Below are positions 1 through 11,230 of a DNA stretch of 64,000 bases, in pieces (positions within the stretch are counted from its first letter, which is position 1; each line of letters begins with the position of its first letter). Location: contig MU394052.1 in the NCBI GenBank assembly GCA_022578605.1, positions 558,001 to 622,000 of the forward strand. Direction: 5' to 3'. The notes under the pieces were generated by a model. That model had not been told where the DNA came from and did no database searches. It was given only the letters and a program-made list of their open reading frames with translations. The translations under genes were made by a program, and so were the position numbers. The stretch is from Camillea tinctor. Lineage: Eukaryota; Ascomycota; Sordariomycetes; Xylariales; Xylariaceae.

Positions 1-777
1 AGGTATCTCGTGTAATTCCTGTATATATATATGTTGCCACTATGTTCTATGCAGAAGAAAAAAGGGGGTAGGCCGGTTGGTTGCAGAATAATTTCAGGGG
101 GACAGTCTTTGTTAATCAACCCTTTTCTTTCTTTTACCGTTCCATTTCATTGTCTATTATAAATGGAGTATACCGCCTATTCTCTCTCTAAACTAACTAG
201 CCATACATACGAATTTCTAACGCTATAGGTCTCCTTGATAGTGAATAGGGGTGATCATGATTCTGTCCAAAAAAGAATATTGACCCAAATCCCCTAATCA
301 TCGTATCTCACTAGAATCTAGCCCGAAACAGAACAATAGCTCATACCGCAAATCAATATATTCAACGAATCTACCTCATGAGTCGCTAGGTATGTGCCGC
401 CCCCCCTTTTCCTTCTGTCTTCATCCCCTCACCTAACCCCCGCTCCCCCTGAACCAACTCATCGACCGCCGTGTATGTGCCACATCTCTAATATTTATCT
501 ACCGGTGCCGAGCCCGCTACTATGCGTCCACCGATGTATAGTATATTCATATCCCCACTAATATCGCCACTATCACTACCGCTACCCATCGGTATAGCCA
601 CCTCGGGGGAGAAGGGCCTCGATTAAGGAGATGAAGTGTTATGCAGGAATACGGCGGCCTCATCGACGAAGGTTACGTATCTAGCATCCCGCGGCGGATC
701 CCTTGGTACATATCATGTTACGTCAGAATGACTCAGCAGGCTCTAGTATTTAGTCCCTTTTTGGGTTTCATCATTAG

Positions 778-811
<34 letters not shown>

Positions 812-3800
812 GACACACGCAGATAGCACAATAAAGACCATTGTGCCCAGTGTCCCGTGTGTGGAGGGGGTCATCCCCCACATATCAGCTCCGATATTTT
901 GCAGTGATGATGAGGCTGTGACGGCGGGGTTGTAGGTCAACGTCCGTCCGGGAATCGTGGCCAACGAGGTTGCGAAGTTGCTGCCACTACTTAGCCGTCC
1001 GCCACTGCTGGTGTGGTTGTCGTTGTCGTTAATGCGATCACTGCCGTGAGAGAGGAGGAAGGGTCGTAGGAGGTAACATTAGTTGCTCTTATAGTAGCGG
1101 TCGTCTGTAGTGTTGGAGTCGTCGCGGGATGCGACCTACTAGATCACGGTAGTGGAAAAGAACACTGTGGTTTGCGGCTTTAGTATTATTGCAAGTCTGG
1201 TTGAATCTCCCCAAATAGAAGCAAACTCCGTTGTTGTGTTGTTGCTCTGCTACTCTTATTATATAGGGGATTATGGGTAGGAACTCACTCTCAGAGTGGC
1301 AACATGTTGCGAATATCCGTCATAGCCTCTTGTTGAGGGCTACAAGGACAGTAAGGTTCCTAGGATATTTTAAGCACGCATTCCCAGGTGGACAAGAGGC
1401 TCTAAATAGGCCTTAGACCACACTGGATGTAGTTGTGCACAATGTTCCAATGGGCGTCCTCATCGCTATTGTATGTAGCCCAATATTTGTGTTGGTTCGT
1501 GGGAGGTCCTCGAATAGTATAGAACTAGGCAAAAACAATATTGGATACACGTCACAAGATCAGTTTCTGTATGCGATGGAGGCTCATACGTTATAATAGG
1601 ACGAGCAAAAGCAGAGTCGGTGGACCAATCATACGGTAGGCATGGAGTTCCTTCAGTGCGTAGAAGATCTTGCATATGCTAGTAAATCAAGCGTAATTAA
1701 GGGGTGACATAGTGAACTGCTCTGTGCTAATAACACAATCACTATGATCCATGTGGGCGGTCCAGTGATAAGGCATTTAGTCAAAGTCGAAGGCAAACTT
1801 GCCCCCACGTGGAACAGAGTGCTCACTACCTAAGTAGACAAAGTTCTAGAATGCTTACAGCCGGATATACCACTACAATGATGTGGGCCGGAAAACCAGA
1901 TGCTCTGAAACAAGGGCGAGCTATGTGTAAGCCTTCTAAGCATTCCGAATGAGTTGAGGGTGTATAGCTTCGGCCGTAGTCACTTCTATTTACTCCTTGC
2001 ATAATGAAAAAGAGTCGCGTCTAGTTTTCAAGCTCGCAAAAACAGGCCACGAGGGTCTCTCTCGTTTTCTCGACCAGGGATATATATGTATATCAACCAA
2101 AGAACCGATCAGCCCATATTCTGGACAACAAGCAGTACGTAAGGTTGGGCTCATACCATCTGGTCATGCTGCCTGTAACCTTATATCATAATCCTGGAGG
2201 TCCTAAGGGCAAGAGGAAGGAGATAGGGCATGTGTTTGTCGTCACGTAGCAAAACATCCATAGAAGTATGACTGCTAAGTAGACATTCTAATTTTCTTTT
2301 AACCTCAGACTAGAGTGCAGTATGGCAGCCATGAGGACTAGTATCTACCAAATGAATTTGACAAATATTACTGTTAAGCTAAACTCATGGGAGTAAACAC
2401 GGAGAAAGATAACCGTACACATCATACGAACTACTAAATAGGAGACCCCCCTCTTCCCTCTTCGCACGCGGAACAGAACCCAAATTACTCTAAACGAGTG
2501 ACAAGCGCATATATAACCTTGCCAGGAAACATATTTAAGCTGATTCGTCATGTTATAATTTGATATTCGTAGCAGGTCGAGATATCCAAGAGAAGAAGGG
2601 GGGTTAGGTAAGAGGGGGTGCAGCTCAACTCACGAGGGAGGCTAGACAGGACGGATATGAGGATGGCGGTTAGCACGATACCGTCGATATCCGCAGTACT
2701 CGAGACCAGGCGTCAGCTTAGGCAATATTACTTCACGATATAGGGGGGATGAGTTTATTTCTACACCGGTCGACCACCACTTGGGTTGGGGGGGGGGAGC
2801 TCACGAATGAAAGACCTCGAGATGGGGATCAGAATCGAGGGATGGGCAAGATGATAGGAAGAGCAGTTATCGAAGAAGATAGAATCGATTGGATCTCAGC
2901 TCGGTTCCAGGCTGTTATACAGGTATCGATATTTAATTGGATTAAATACTTGGACCCTAAGGATGGATGGATGGATAAATAGTGTGGGGATTAGCACAGC
3001 TACCTCGTTGACGTCCAACTACATACTCTCCACTACGCTGACAAGAGCTCTACCTAGGACATGGAGCTGTAAATAAACGGGAATACTAAACCGGAGAACT
3101 GCTCGTAGCAATGTAGTCCCCTGAAAAACGACATAACGGTTAGATCTCTCTACACGACTAGCACGCCGGTCCACTTATTATCGTGAAGAGCTTCTTCGGC
3201 CGTTGGGACGCCAGATCGGCGCAATTCGTTTGAAGAACCCCTCTCCCCTTTCCCCTTCCTTGGGAATGGAACGGATAGACTAGTATGGAAGCCCGATGGA
3301 AGAAGGGGGATTGCGCGTGTTCTCGAAGGGATACCCTTGCTAGAGCAATCCCCTTAACCCCCAGTAGGTACATCTATAGTATCGCATCTAAGCTAGATAC
3401 CCCCGTACATCACGAGATACCCGACTAAGCAAGGAGAGATGGTTCATCGCATTCGAATCTATATCTCGGCTTCCATAGGCTGGTTGTTGAGCTTTCCCCC
3501 CGCCTTTTTAGTTGTTCTTACTCATTAAGATAGGGAGAGACGAGAACCTTCTTCACCACCCCTGCCTCCATCTCCTAAGTAACTTCCATCAGATTTCTCT
3601 CTATAAACAGCGTGCTAATGGAAAAGGCGGGAGCTTATATGAACTTGACCTCGTTGGTATCGTGTTTAGCTTACGAGAAGGTAGTTTTTCGCATGGAAAG
3701 GGGGTAAATCTCCAGAGCCGCTTGATGGAACTCCATGTTCGATATAATTCGGTAGTATAGGACATCAAGGAAGGTTAAGCGGCGGGCAAGTCCCGCGAAC

Positions 3801-4436
3801 CAATAAGATGGTCAAACCCATATAGTTTTTTACCTATCTAGGTACCCTAATTAGGTTTGTTTGGGAGAACTTTTTGTCGTTAATTATTTGCCTGAAGCAA
3901 GGAACTAGCATATGGGATCACATTCCTAAGTACCACCAAATACATAGACCATTGAATTGCTTCGGTATTACAATATATGACGTTCACCTGTCGTGCATGG
4001 TTTTTGTGCGGATGCGTCATATCAAGTAATATGCAATATTTACCAGAAATTTGGTATCTTTTCCTTCTTCCGCTTTCGTACAGAAAATAACACTGAATAC
4101 CCTCCCTGGACACCGGCTCAATGAGAGGCTGCCTTAGCTAGATACCGGTGATAATAGAACGCCCAACGCCAAGCAATGCATTATGTTTGCCATATCCCTT
4201 ATTTAACCCTCCTCGTATCAACCCTAGTAGTGTATAAATCCCCGTCTGCCTGGGTATGTTAGTTTATGGTCTTCAAGCGAGCCATCCTGATCGCCCCAAT
4301 TGCCACTGCATTAATACAACCAGATGCATTATTCCTTATATCTCCCTAGACTTCCTATTGCACTCCATGAATTATGAGCAGATCATACTATCATATAGGT
4401 GATAGGTTGCTCTTCTATCATTTTACTGGTTGTCGT
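1..4436. other. Gene-empty region
   Basis: No open frame here reads like a conserved protein; all are short and overlap on both strands. The stretch holds a CT/CA microsatellite near 780-819 and short purine or pyrimidine runs. Between about 400 and 1130 the minus strand has stop-interrupted but protein-like reading, which may be a decayed gene. No transposase or reverse transcriptase motif was seen. Confidence 0.6.
777..819. repeat. (CT)n/(CA)n compound microsatellite
   Basis: About ten CT units run directly into about eight CA units, followed by imperfect CA. It lies in non-coding sequence. Confidence 0.9.
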
Positions 4437-6177
4437 TTAGGGATTTGGAGACCCCGAATCCCCCGGTGACGGTGCTCGGTGGTGGAGATGTAACCTCTCC
4501 CGCACTCTGTCCGTTAACCTTGAATGGTTGTTGCTCTCTTCGGCGCCGGTATTAGTCGTTGCTGCCAGTCCTTGCTGTGATTGTCGGTATTGTCGGAGGG
4601 CTTGAATACGCTCATCAACAGACGCGTGACGCAGTCTATTCCAATCCAAGAGTCGTGATCGGCGTCTTCTTTGTGCGGTATCCGCATTGAGTCCATCACC
4701 ATCGGGTGGAACTTGTAGATTGTCACTTGTAGGGCTGTTTTGGCTCCCAGTTGGTGTGGTGTGTTGACCTTCAGCCGTTGCACTGTGATGTGTGCCTTCC
4801 GAACTGCCTTCATCTTCACCTGTTTCCTCGTGTGGACGAAGGTCAAGACGACTAAACAAGGCTTCTTAGCTAACTTTGTCTTAGAATTCCACGTGTACAA
4901 GAATTACTTACCATAATGGGCAGGTACCGGAAACATTTACCAGCCAAGGATCAACACACGTTGGATGGAACTTGTGATTGCAAGGTAATACTCTCACATC
5001 TTCCCCTACTGTGAAGTCTTCTGTGCAGATAGAACATCCAAGATGATCCTCGTCAGAGTCTTCTTTCTTGGGGGTTTCCTGGGAAGCAACAGCAGCCGCA
5101 GCAGTAGTAGCAACGGCTCCAGATGTAGACTGAGCTGTTGCACTGCTCGTGGCCTCCGCGGATGAACTAGATGCGCCCGTAGCATCCGCTGATTCGTCTC
5201 CTCGCACTTGGGAAGTTGGTGATTGCCTGTGCGCAGAAACTATATCAAGCTCGTTTTCAGGGTCGGGCTTGTCAGCTGGCGTGTCACCAAATTTGACGAT
5301 TGGTAGAGTTTCAAGAACGGCACGCGCAAGGCCCTTCGCTCTGCTTTGCCTCGGCCTTCCACCGACGCTGGCTCTAGGACCATATCGTTCAGGATGGCGA
5401 TGGGCTCGGATTGCTCCAGTAGCAATGATAATTAGGAAGAGCAACGTGATCAATCCCGTGATACTATAGAGAATACTCATAGCAACGGCGGAGTTGTTCC
5501 CGCCCTGCTGTTGATCTTGCCTGTCAGACTCCGACGACGTATCATTGCCGGCAATTCTCGCAAGAACAGTGCCATTAGAGTCTGACGTAATGTTCTTAGT
5601 CTGCCAAGCATCTTCGCTACTCGTCATGGTCCAGATAGAGGAGAAGACAAGATTTGAGCCTCCCAGAGAGCAGCAAGAACCCCCGGTGCTGAATAACAAT
5701 ATGGCTTGTGGTTGCCTGCGCATCACTTCGTTGAGCATGTCATCAGGCGTGATATATGAATTTGCGGCATTCGAGTCGCAAGACATGAAGGCTATGACGT
5801 CTGAACCAACGCTGTCAAAGTTGGTGCTGTCTACGATAGTCATTCTGCCCTGCACGTCATACGTCTAGCCATAATCTTAGTTTTTGACCCCAGCAGGATT
5901 GGAGAGTCGGAGATATATTTACGCTTAATGAAACCTGGTTGGACTGGTTCAAGCCAGCCTCTCCAGTCAGAGGCGCGACACTATAGTCATAGGATAACGA
6001 GACAGATGCATCGCCAGTCAGAGAGAGCGTCATGAGAAAGTGGGTTAGATACTCGGGGACGCTCTGCATCGCGCTAGTGGTGGCATCGTCGGCCGAGGCC
6101 AGAGGAATGAGAGAAGAAAGCCCCAGGAGGAGGAGGCAGGTAGTCCTCATGACAGCGGCGACGGTCGACGTGGCCAT
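4437..6177 (-). CDS. PA-TM-RING-type RING-H2 E3 ubiquitin ligase
   Basis: Three exons on the minus strand (6177-5923, 5864-4912, 4851-4437) give 540 residues. The start ATG at 6177 opens a signal peptide (hydrophobic [15 protein letters not shown], then polar sequence). The lumenal half resembles a protease-associated domain. One membrane segment lies at about residues 212-236. A long Ser/Thr/Ala-rich cytosolic linker follows, then a RING-H2 finger at about 362-403: CSIC, CNHKFH, C, W and CPLC supply the C3H2C3 zinc ligands. The second intron splits the last zinc-binding Cys codon, and the TTTAG acceptor at 4852 restores the family-typical CPLCRLDLRP. The C-terminus is acidic and Ser/Thr-rich. 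Proteins of this architecture sit in endosomal, vacuolar or Golgi membranes and ubiquitinate membrane cargo with an E2. Substrate specificity cannot be read from the sequence. The class call is firm; the PA domain is inferred from position and architecture. Confidence 0.9.
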
Positions 6178-9064
6178 GTCGGATTAGAAGAGGGCTTTCA
6201 CACAAACGACCGGCGGTGGTGTAATAGCTGAATGAGAAAAGAGAGAGGTTTGGAAGAAGACCTGATGCGATGTGGTCAAAGCTACCAAGCCAATAGGCCG
6301 GGGGCGCATCTCAGGCAGTAGGCACTCGTCAGGAACAAGACATTTAGTTGTTTCTGCTTTGTTCTTGATCGACAAGTGGTAGTTGTTTTTTCTTTCTTTT
6401 TTTGTCTTTTTCCTGGTCTACTCGAGATCAATACCTAGTTTTTATCGGGTTGTTGGAATAAGCAGAACGGTAAGTTCGGAAGTAGAGTGAGGCTAGGTGG
6501 ACGGAGTTTTGGTGAAGGGTGAAAGGTGAAAGGACGAGGTGGTGGGATGTGGGGAACAAAAATGGTTGTGATGCGACAAGAACAGGGGGCAGAGGGGGGC
6601 AAAGGTTTGGTAAGGTCTGGTGTGGTTTGGTGTACAACTTGCCAAGATTTGGAATTCCAAGCAAATCCCAAGCAAATCCCAAGCAGCTCCCAAGACGCCA
6701 AGCTGCTCTGTTTCGCTGTCCCCCCCTTGTTCGTAACAGCAGAATCACAACACTTACCTCAACTAACATACTCAGCTTGAGCTGACCACTTCTTCATTTC
6801 TTCTTGGCTACCTGTTCTAGGCCTCTTAGGAGCATGACTAGATTGTGGCAGTGTTCAATAAAATGTAATTGTATTGTCAACTGACTTGCACATCTCAAAT
6901 GATTTGTTATAAGGTATGAAAGAAATCAAAAAACAAGTCTCTCAGTTCGGGTTTAAGAACATTGAAGCTCGGGCTTTTATTATGTACATAACCTACTAAC
7001 TATGGACTACCACTATTACTACTAACATTGATAGGAAATACAATTTAGTTGATAAGCCTTAACCGTAACCTAGTCCTACGGTAAGCTTGAGACGAACATC
7101 GTTTTAGCAGGTACCCTTCTCTCAAAGCGGAAAGAAAAGCTTGGTATTGTCCAATGGTAGGTCGTCTTTCTTACGGGTCAATTATTTAGCTGATGATTGA
7201 ACATTAATATGCACTAGTACATGTATTACTTAAACTTAGTATTACACTAACATTGAAATGCCTTACCTTGATATATGGAATTATTATAAACTCACCTAAG
7301 TTTGGTAAAGTTTGATCAAGTAAGCATATGCAAGGATGTCAGGATGTCAATCAATTTATAACTACTCCATTTAGTATAAAGCCGTGGTGATGTGGCCATC
7401 GATCACTTACGGAATACAAAATAGTAACCTTTTATAGGCTACCCCCCTCCGGATGGAACATTTAAATTGAACGAACTATGGCACCTCAAACGCAAACCCG
7501 AATCATCCATGATTCAGGTCGACCATTGCGGAAAGGTGCACGGCCCCCATTCCGACATTAATGCCTGTCCATACCGTAATGCGATCAGTCGCATCCGAAC
7601 GATCCAATGAGATCTGGGTTTTGTTTCCCCATAGATCTAAGGTAAGTCAGCTACGGGTACTAAAAAAACCCACGTCGAACCGATACTACTGGCACCTGGG
7701 ACCCGGCCGGGGCATAGCACAGATTCACACGATTCGTAACACGCAACAATGGTTGGCTGCATATAAGAGCCTCAAATGACTCGCTCATACTGGACAAATA
7801 GTCGTAGTAAGGTATCATGATATTTCTCATGTTGACTTGTTCTCCGTGCCCGACGACGCAAGCCACGCAAACATAGATAGACACTTTGGAGCCTTATATC
7901 CGGAAGCAGTGCAGCAGTGTGTACGCGCAGCCGCGAGCCATGTGACGAATTGCATACCTATCGTAGCTAGGCAGTTCATGATCGGCTGCGAGCATTGGAA
8001 ATATCTCCTAAGACAATGCCAGCGTGTAGGCAAGAGAGAGAAAAAGGAAAGGGAAAGAGAATATTGTTTTGATTCTGGAAAGTAATTCATGCCGTACGTG
8101 CCATGGGCTGGATGGATGGATGGATGGATATTCGGCAGAGTCGGGATTTTCCTGGAACTATGGTGGGATCCTTCGATCCTTAACTCCGCCTCAATGCGCG
8201 CAGTCTTTCACCCCCTCTCTATCTGCCGCTTGCTTTTTATTTTAAATATTTTTTTTCTCTCACGCGTGAATTGTATGGGTGTCAGATGTCAAACTCTTTC
8301 CTCCAGACCCAAGATCTATGATTCCAAAGGTTTCCATTTACCGCCTATACTTACTCTTCCGAGCCATTCCGCACCCATCACACAGACACGTATCTAGCGT
8401 GTGGAAACATGGGAATCCCATACCGGGCGTGAAAAAAAAAAAATGACACTTTAGGTATACTCCGACGGTAACACGACATATTGGGAGGTGGTTTGGTTTC
8501 TATTTATGCCAGTCAATGTATTCGTACCTTGCAAATTCTTTTCTTCGTTGACGCCTCAGATTCCGTTGTTATCGTTGTCATCATCATAAGACAGCTCGAG
8601 GGACAGCCCATGAGATCTGTTACATTGCAGCATAATGGTAGTATTGGAACAACCGAGCTCGAACATCATAAGGCCCTAAGGCGACAATATCCCCCCTTGA
8701 TTACCTCGGCGATCTAGATTCTGCCCAATTGCTGACCTTTTCGGATAGTTATGCGAAGTCAATGTTTGACGAGGTGACGATGTAACACATAATCGGTTTG
8801 AAGAGATCAGTATGTCAGTATGCAGGTAGATATGTACTCTAGCATCTCGATCTGCCGGCGCGAAATCCGTCATGCTTAACGCACACTCTTTGCAACCCTC
8901 CCATGTCAAATACACAGTTCCAGCGCTTGTGGGACAGCGTGAGGTCGTAGAATGGATGCGGCGTTGCTCCTAGTAGTTATGGAAGACGACAATATTACCC
9001 CTGATTGTCGTCATATACATAGGTCACTACGTATGTACTATGGGTCGCTTGAGCGGATATTCGC
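6178..9064. other. Intergenic region between two minus-strand genes
   Basis: About 6180-6780 is the likely promoter and 5'UTR of the RING-H2 gene and is rich in short runs. From 6800 to 9064 only short overlapping frames without recognisable motifs are seen. A GGAT tetranucleotide run lies near 8108-8130. The last part should hold the 3'UTR of the tubulin cofactor gene. Confidence 0.5.
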
Positions 9065-9903
9065 TCATATCTCCTCCATATCTTCCAGATCATCTAGTAC
9101 AGGCCAATCACCGACCTCAACCCGCTCTGGTCTGACAAAGACGCCATGCTTGAGAGCAGACTCTGTTCCCCAATATCTTGTGCCTCCGATGCTACCGTCG
9201 TTCTTACCCACCGGCTCGTCAAGATGAACGCCGACCCAAGCACCTATGGCACCGGGTATTTCCTTTACCTCGCCGATGAATTTGACCTCGCCTCGACGAG
9301 AGTCATCGCCGCCAACTCTACACCTCTTGCCTACCACAATACCTCGGCTCTTGATTTCGTGCTGGAAAGCGTCAATCTTAGCCTGCTCCAGGGTTGGCGC
9401 ATCGGGATTGAACCGTCCCAGCTTCTCGGTCTTCTTCCAAGCTAGCACGGAATCTGTCTTCTTCTCGTACTCCTCGGGCGGCATGACATACTTCTCGACA
9501 TTTGATGTGTCATTGAGGTTTATCTTAGCCCCAGCCGGGCGAGTGTCAATTACCTGTAAACGTGTTAACACCCATGGCTCGTAACGACGGCTATATAAGG
9601 CTGTGCGGTGACACATGGCTACACCTATATAGGTAGGAAAGCCGCGACAACAGACCACCGACGTACATGAAGCTCAGCATAGGCAGATAGGGGGAAGTTA
9701 GATAGTGGCGTGGCATCCTCATCTGCCGCCTCGATGGCCACAGTGCCTTCGGTAGAAGTCTTTAGGTTGATGCGCTGGCATGAAGGTGGGATACCGGTGA
9801 CGGGCTCAAGTTTGGTCTTCAGCTGGCTGATAGACCAGGAGGGAGTGATGCGCCGTTCAGACGAAGAAAACTCTGAGATAACTTGGAGCGGGACGTCGGC
9901 CAT
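9065..9903 (-). CDS. Tubulin-folding cofactor B (UBL + CAP-Gly)
   Basis: Two exons (9903-9667 and 9553-9065) give 241 residues, the usual size for this family (yeast Alf1, fission yeast Alp11). The intron runs from a GTACGT donor to a TTTACAG acceptor in phase 0. Residues 1-80 form the N-terminal ubiquitin-like domain. A linker with acidic and lysine-rich patches follows. The C-terminal CAP-Gly domain (about 153-224) carries the diagnostic GKNDG at about 195-199 and the G-V-F-V-R ending. The tail is acidic (DLEDMEEI), as expected for cofactor B. The protein binds alpha-tubulin released from chaperonin and, with cofactor E, takes part in heterodimer assembly and tubulin turnover in the cytosol. 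The start at 9903 (MADVPL) was chosen because the ubiquitin fold follows at once; an in-frame ATG at 9945 would add 14 residues. Confidence 0.93.
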
Positions 9904-10119
9904 GTTCGTCTGGTTCGGGGTTATGATTGGACGAGATGACGACACGGGGGACTACAGTGAGGCTGACGGGGAATTCCCTATGTTAGACAAGATCGTGCCG
10001 GTTTTGTTTTTTCTTCAGCGCCCCTTGGGTGGAATGAGGCGTGAATAAGGTAGGGCTGGTGGATACCCAAGGTGAGACCTGGGTATGTAGTCACGTCTAC
10101 TAGCAGGCAGGTGTGTAGT

Positions 10120-10145
10120 AGGCTGGGCTGGGCTGGGCTGGGCTG
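10120..10145. repeat. GGGCT pentanucleotide tandem repeat
   Basis: Five uninterrupted copies of a GGCTG-type unit sit about 220 bp upstream of the cofactor B start codon, followed by a TGTT-type run at 10146-10164. Confidence 0.85.
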
Positions 10146-10908
10146 TCTGTTTGTTTGTTTGTCTGTAGGTATTGATGTATCTCTGATGATGGTGATGGTG
10201 GGGTGCAATGAATCCCAATCATTTACCCCTTGACGAAGTGGCGTTGAACTGATGACTCAAGCTGATGCCTTATATCTTAGGCATTTAATAAATCGAATTA
10301 TCTTTTTTTTTTTTTTTCCTTTTTCTTTTCTAGTTTATTATTATTTTCATTTTTATTTCATTATCGGTCGGGACGGTAAAGGTAAGGTGATGTGGATTAG
10401 AATTGGAGAAGAGAGCCCGACTTGATTAGGTACCACGCCAGAGAGGAAAATGTCTAAAAAGTTAAAAATAGGTAATAAAATAGTACTATATGATAAGTAA
10501 AAGATGGCGGAGTTTTAAGCGGACTAGGTAAGTCCTACATGGCGCCACAAACTTCCAGCCACAGAACAAGAATCAGAGATGCAAGCCTACTATAGTATCT
10601 AGACCGTACCTAGGTCAGGTACCTATCTTGACATACTATATAGTAATAGGTCCTACCTACATATACCTTACAACGTGGACCCCCTGTAAGTTAGGCACTA
10701 AAGATTTGCCTGTAAGTGTGTTAAAAGTCCACAAAGTCTGTGTAAAATATGTAGGTAAGCGGCGGCTTCATACCTGCATCTACATAATTTAGGTATTTTC
10801 TTTTTTTTTCTCCCTCTCTCATCCCCTCACAATCCCATTGAACCTAATCAATCCCATTCACCCAAACCTCAAACGCCACACATCTTCAATCTCCCCCCCT
10901 TCATGACA

Positions 10909-10936
10909 TATGACCTATGACCTATGACCTATGACC
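10909..10936. repeat. 7-bp tandem repeat TATGACC x4
   Basis: Four exact head-to-tail copies of TATGACC, with a partial fifth. Non-coding. Confidence 0.92.
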
Positions 10937-11200
10937 TACCAATCACTCCCATGCTATATATATAGTCCATGTAACCAGGTACACGCGTCTATACTTGTGA
11001 AGTAAGTACCGAAGCATAAGGATACCTACCTACCGATGTCTACCGTAGTCCGAGCAGCCGAGATCCATCTCTATTCTCGTGTATGACAAGCAAGGGGCGG
11101 CAGACCAGAGGTGAATACGTTATTGGATGCTGCCGTTTGTCGCCCTCTCTGGATGTCCAATCCGTCAGGCACACGACAGACCTCCAGCGGCATCGAGGCA

Positions 11201-11230
11201 CCTGTCCTGTCCTGTCTTGTCCTGTCCTGG
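11201..11230. repeat. CCTGT pentanucleotide tandem repeat
   Basis: Six head-to-tail units; the fourth reads CTTGT and the last ends in GG. Non-coding. Confidence 0.88.

Noticed and set aside
4514..5868. Several long frames overlapping the RING-H2 gene
   Set aside because: They are antisense or shifted-frame images of the RING gene exons, with no domain of their own.
9146..10048. Plus-strand frames across cofactor B
   Set aside because: They are complementary to the UBL and CAP-Gly exons.
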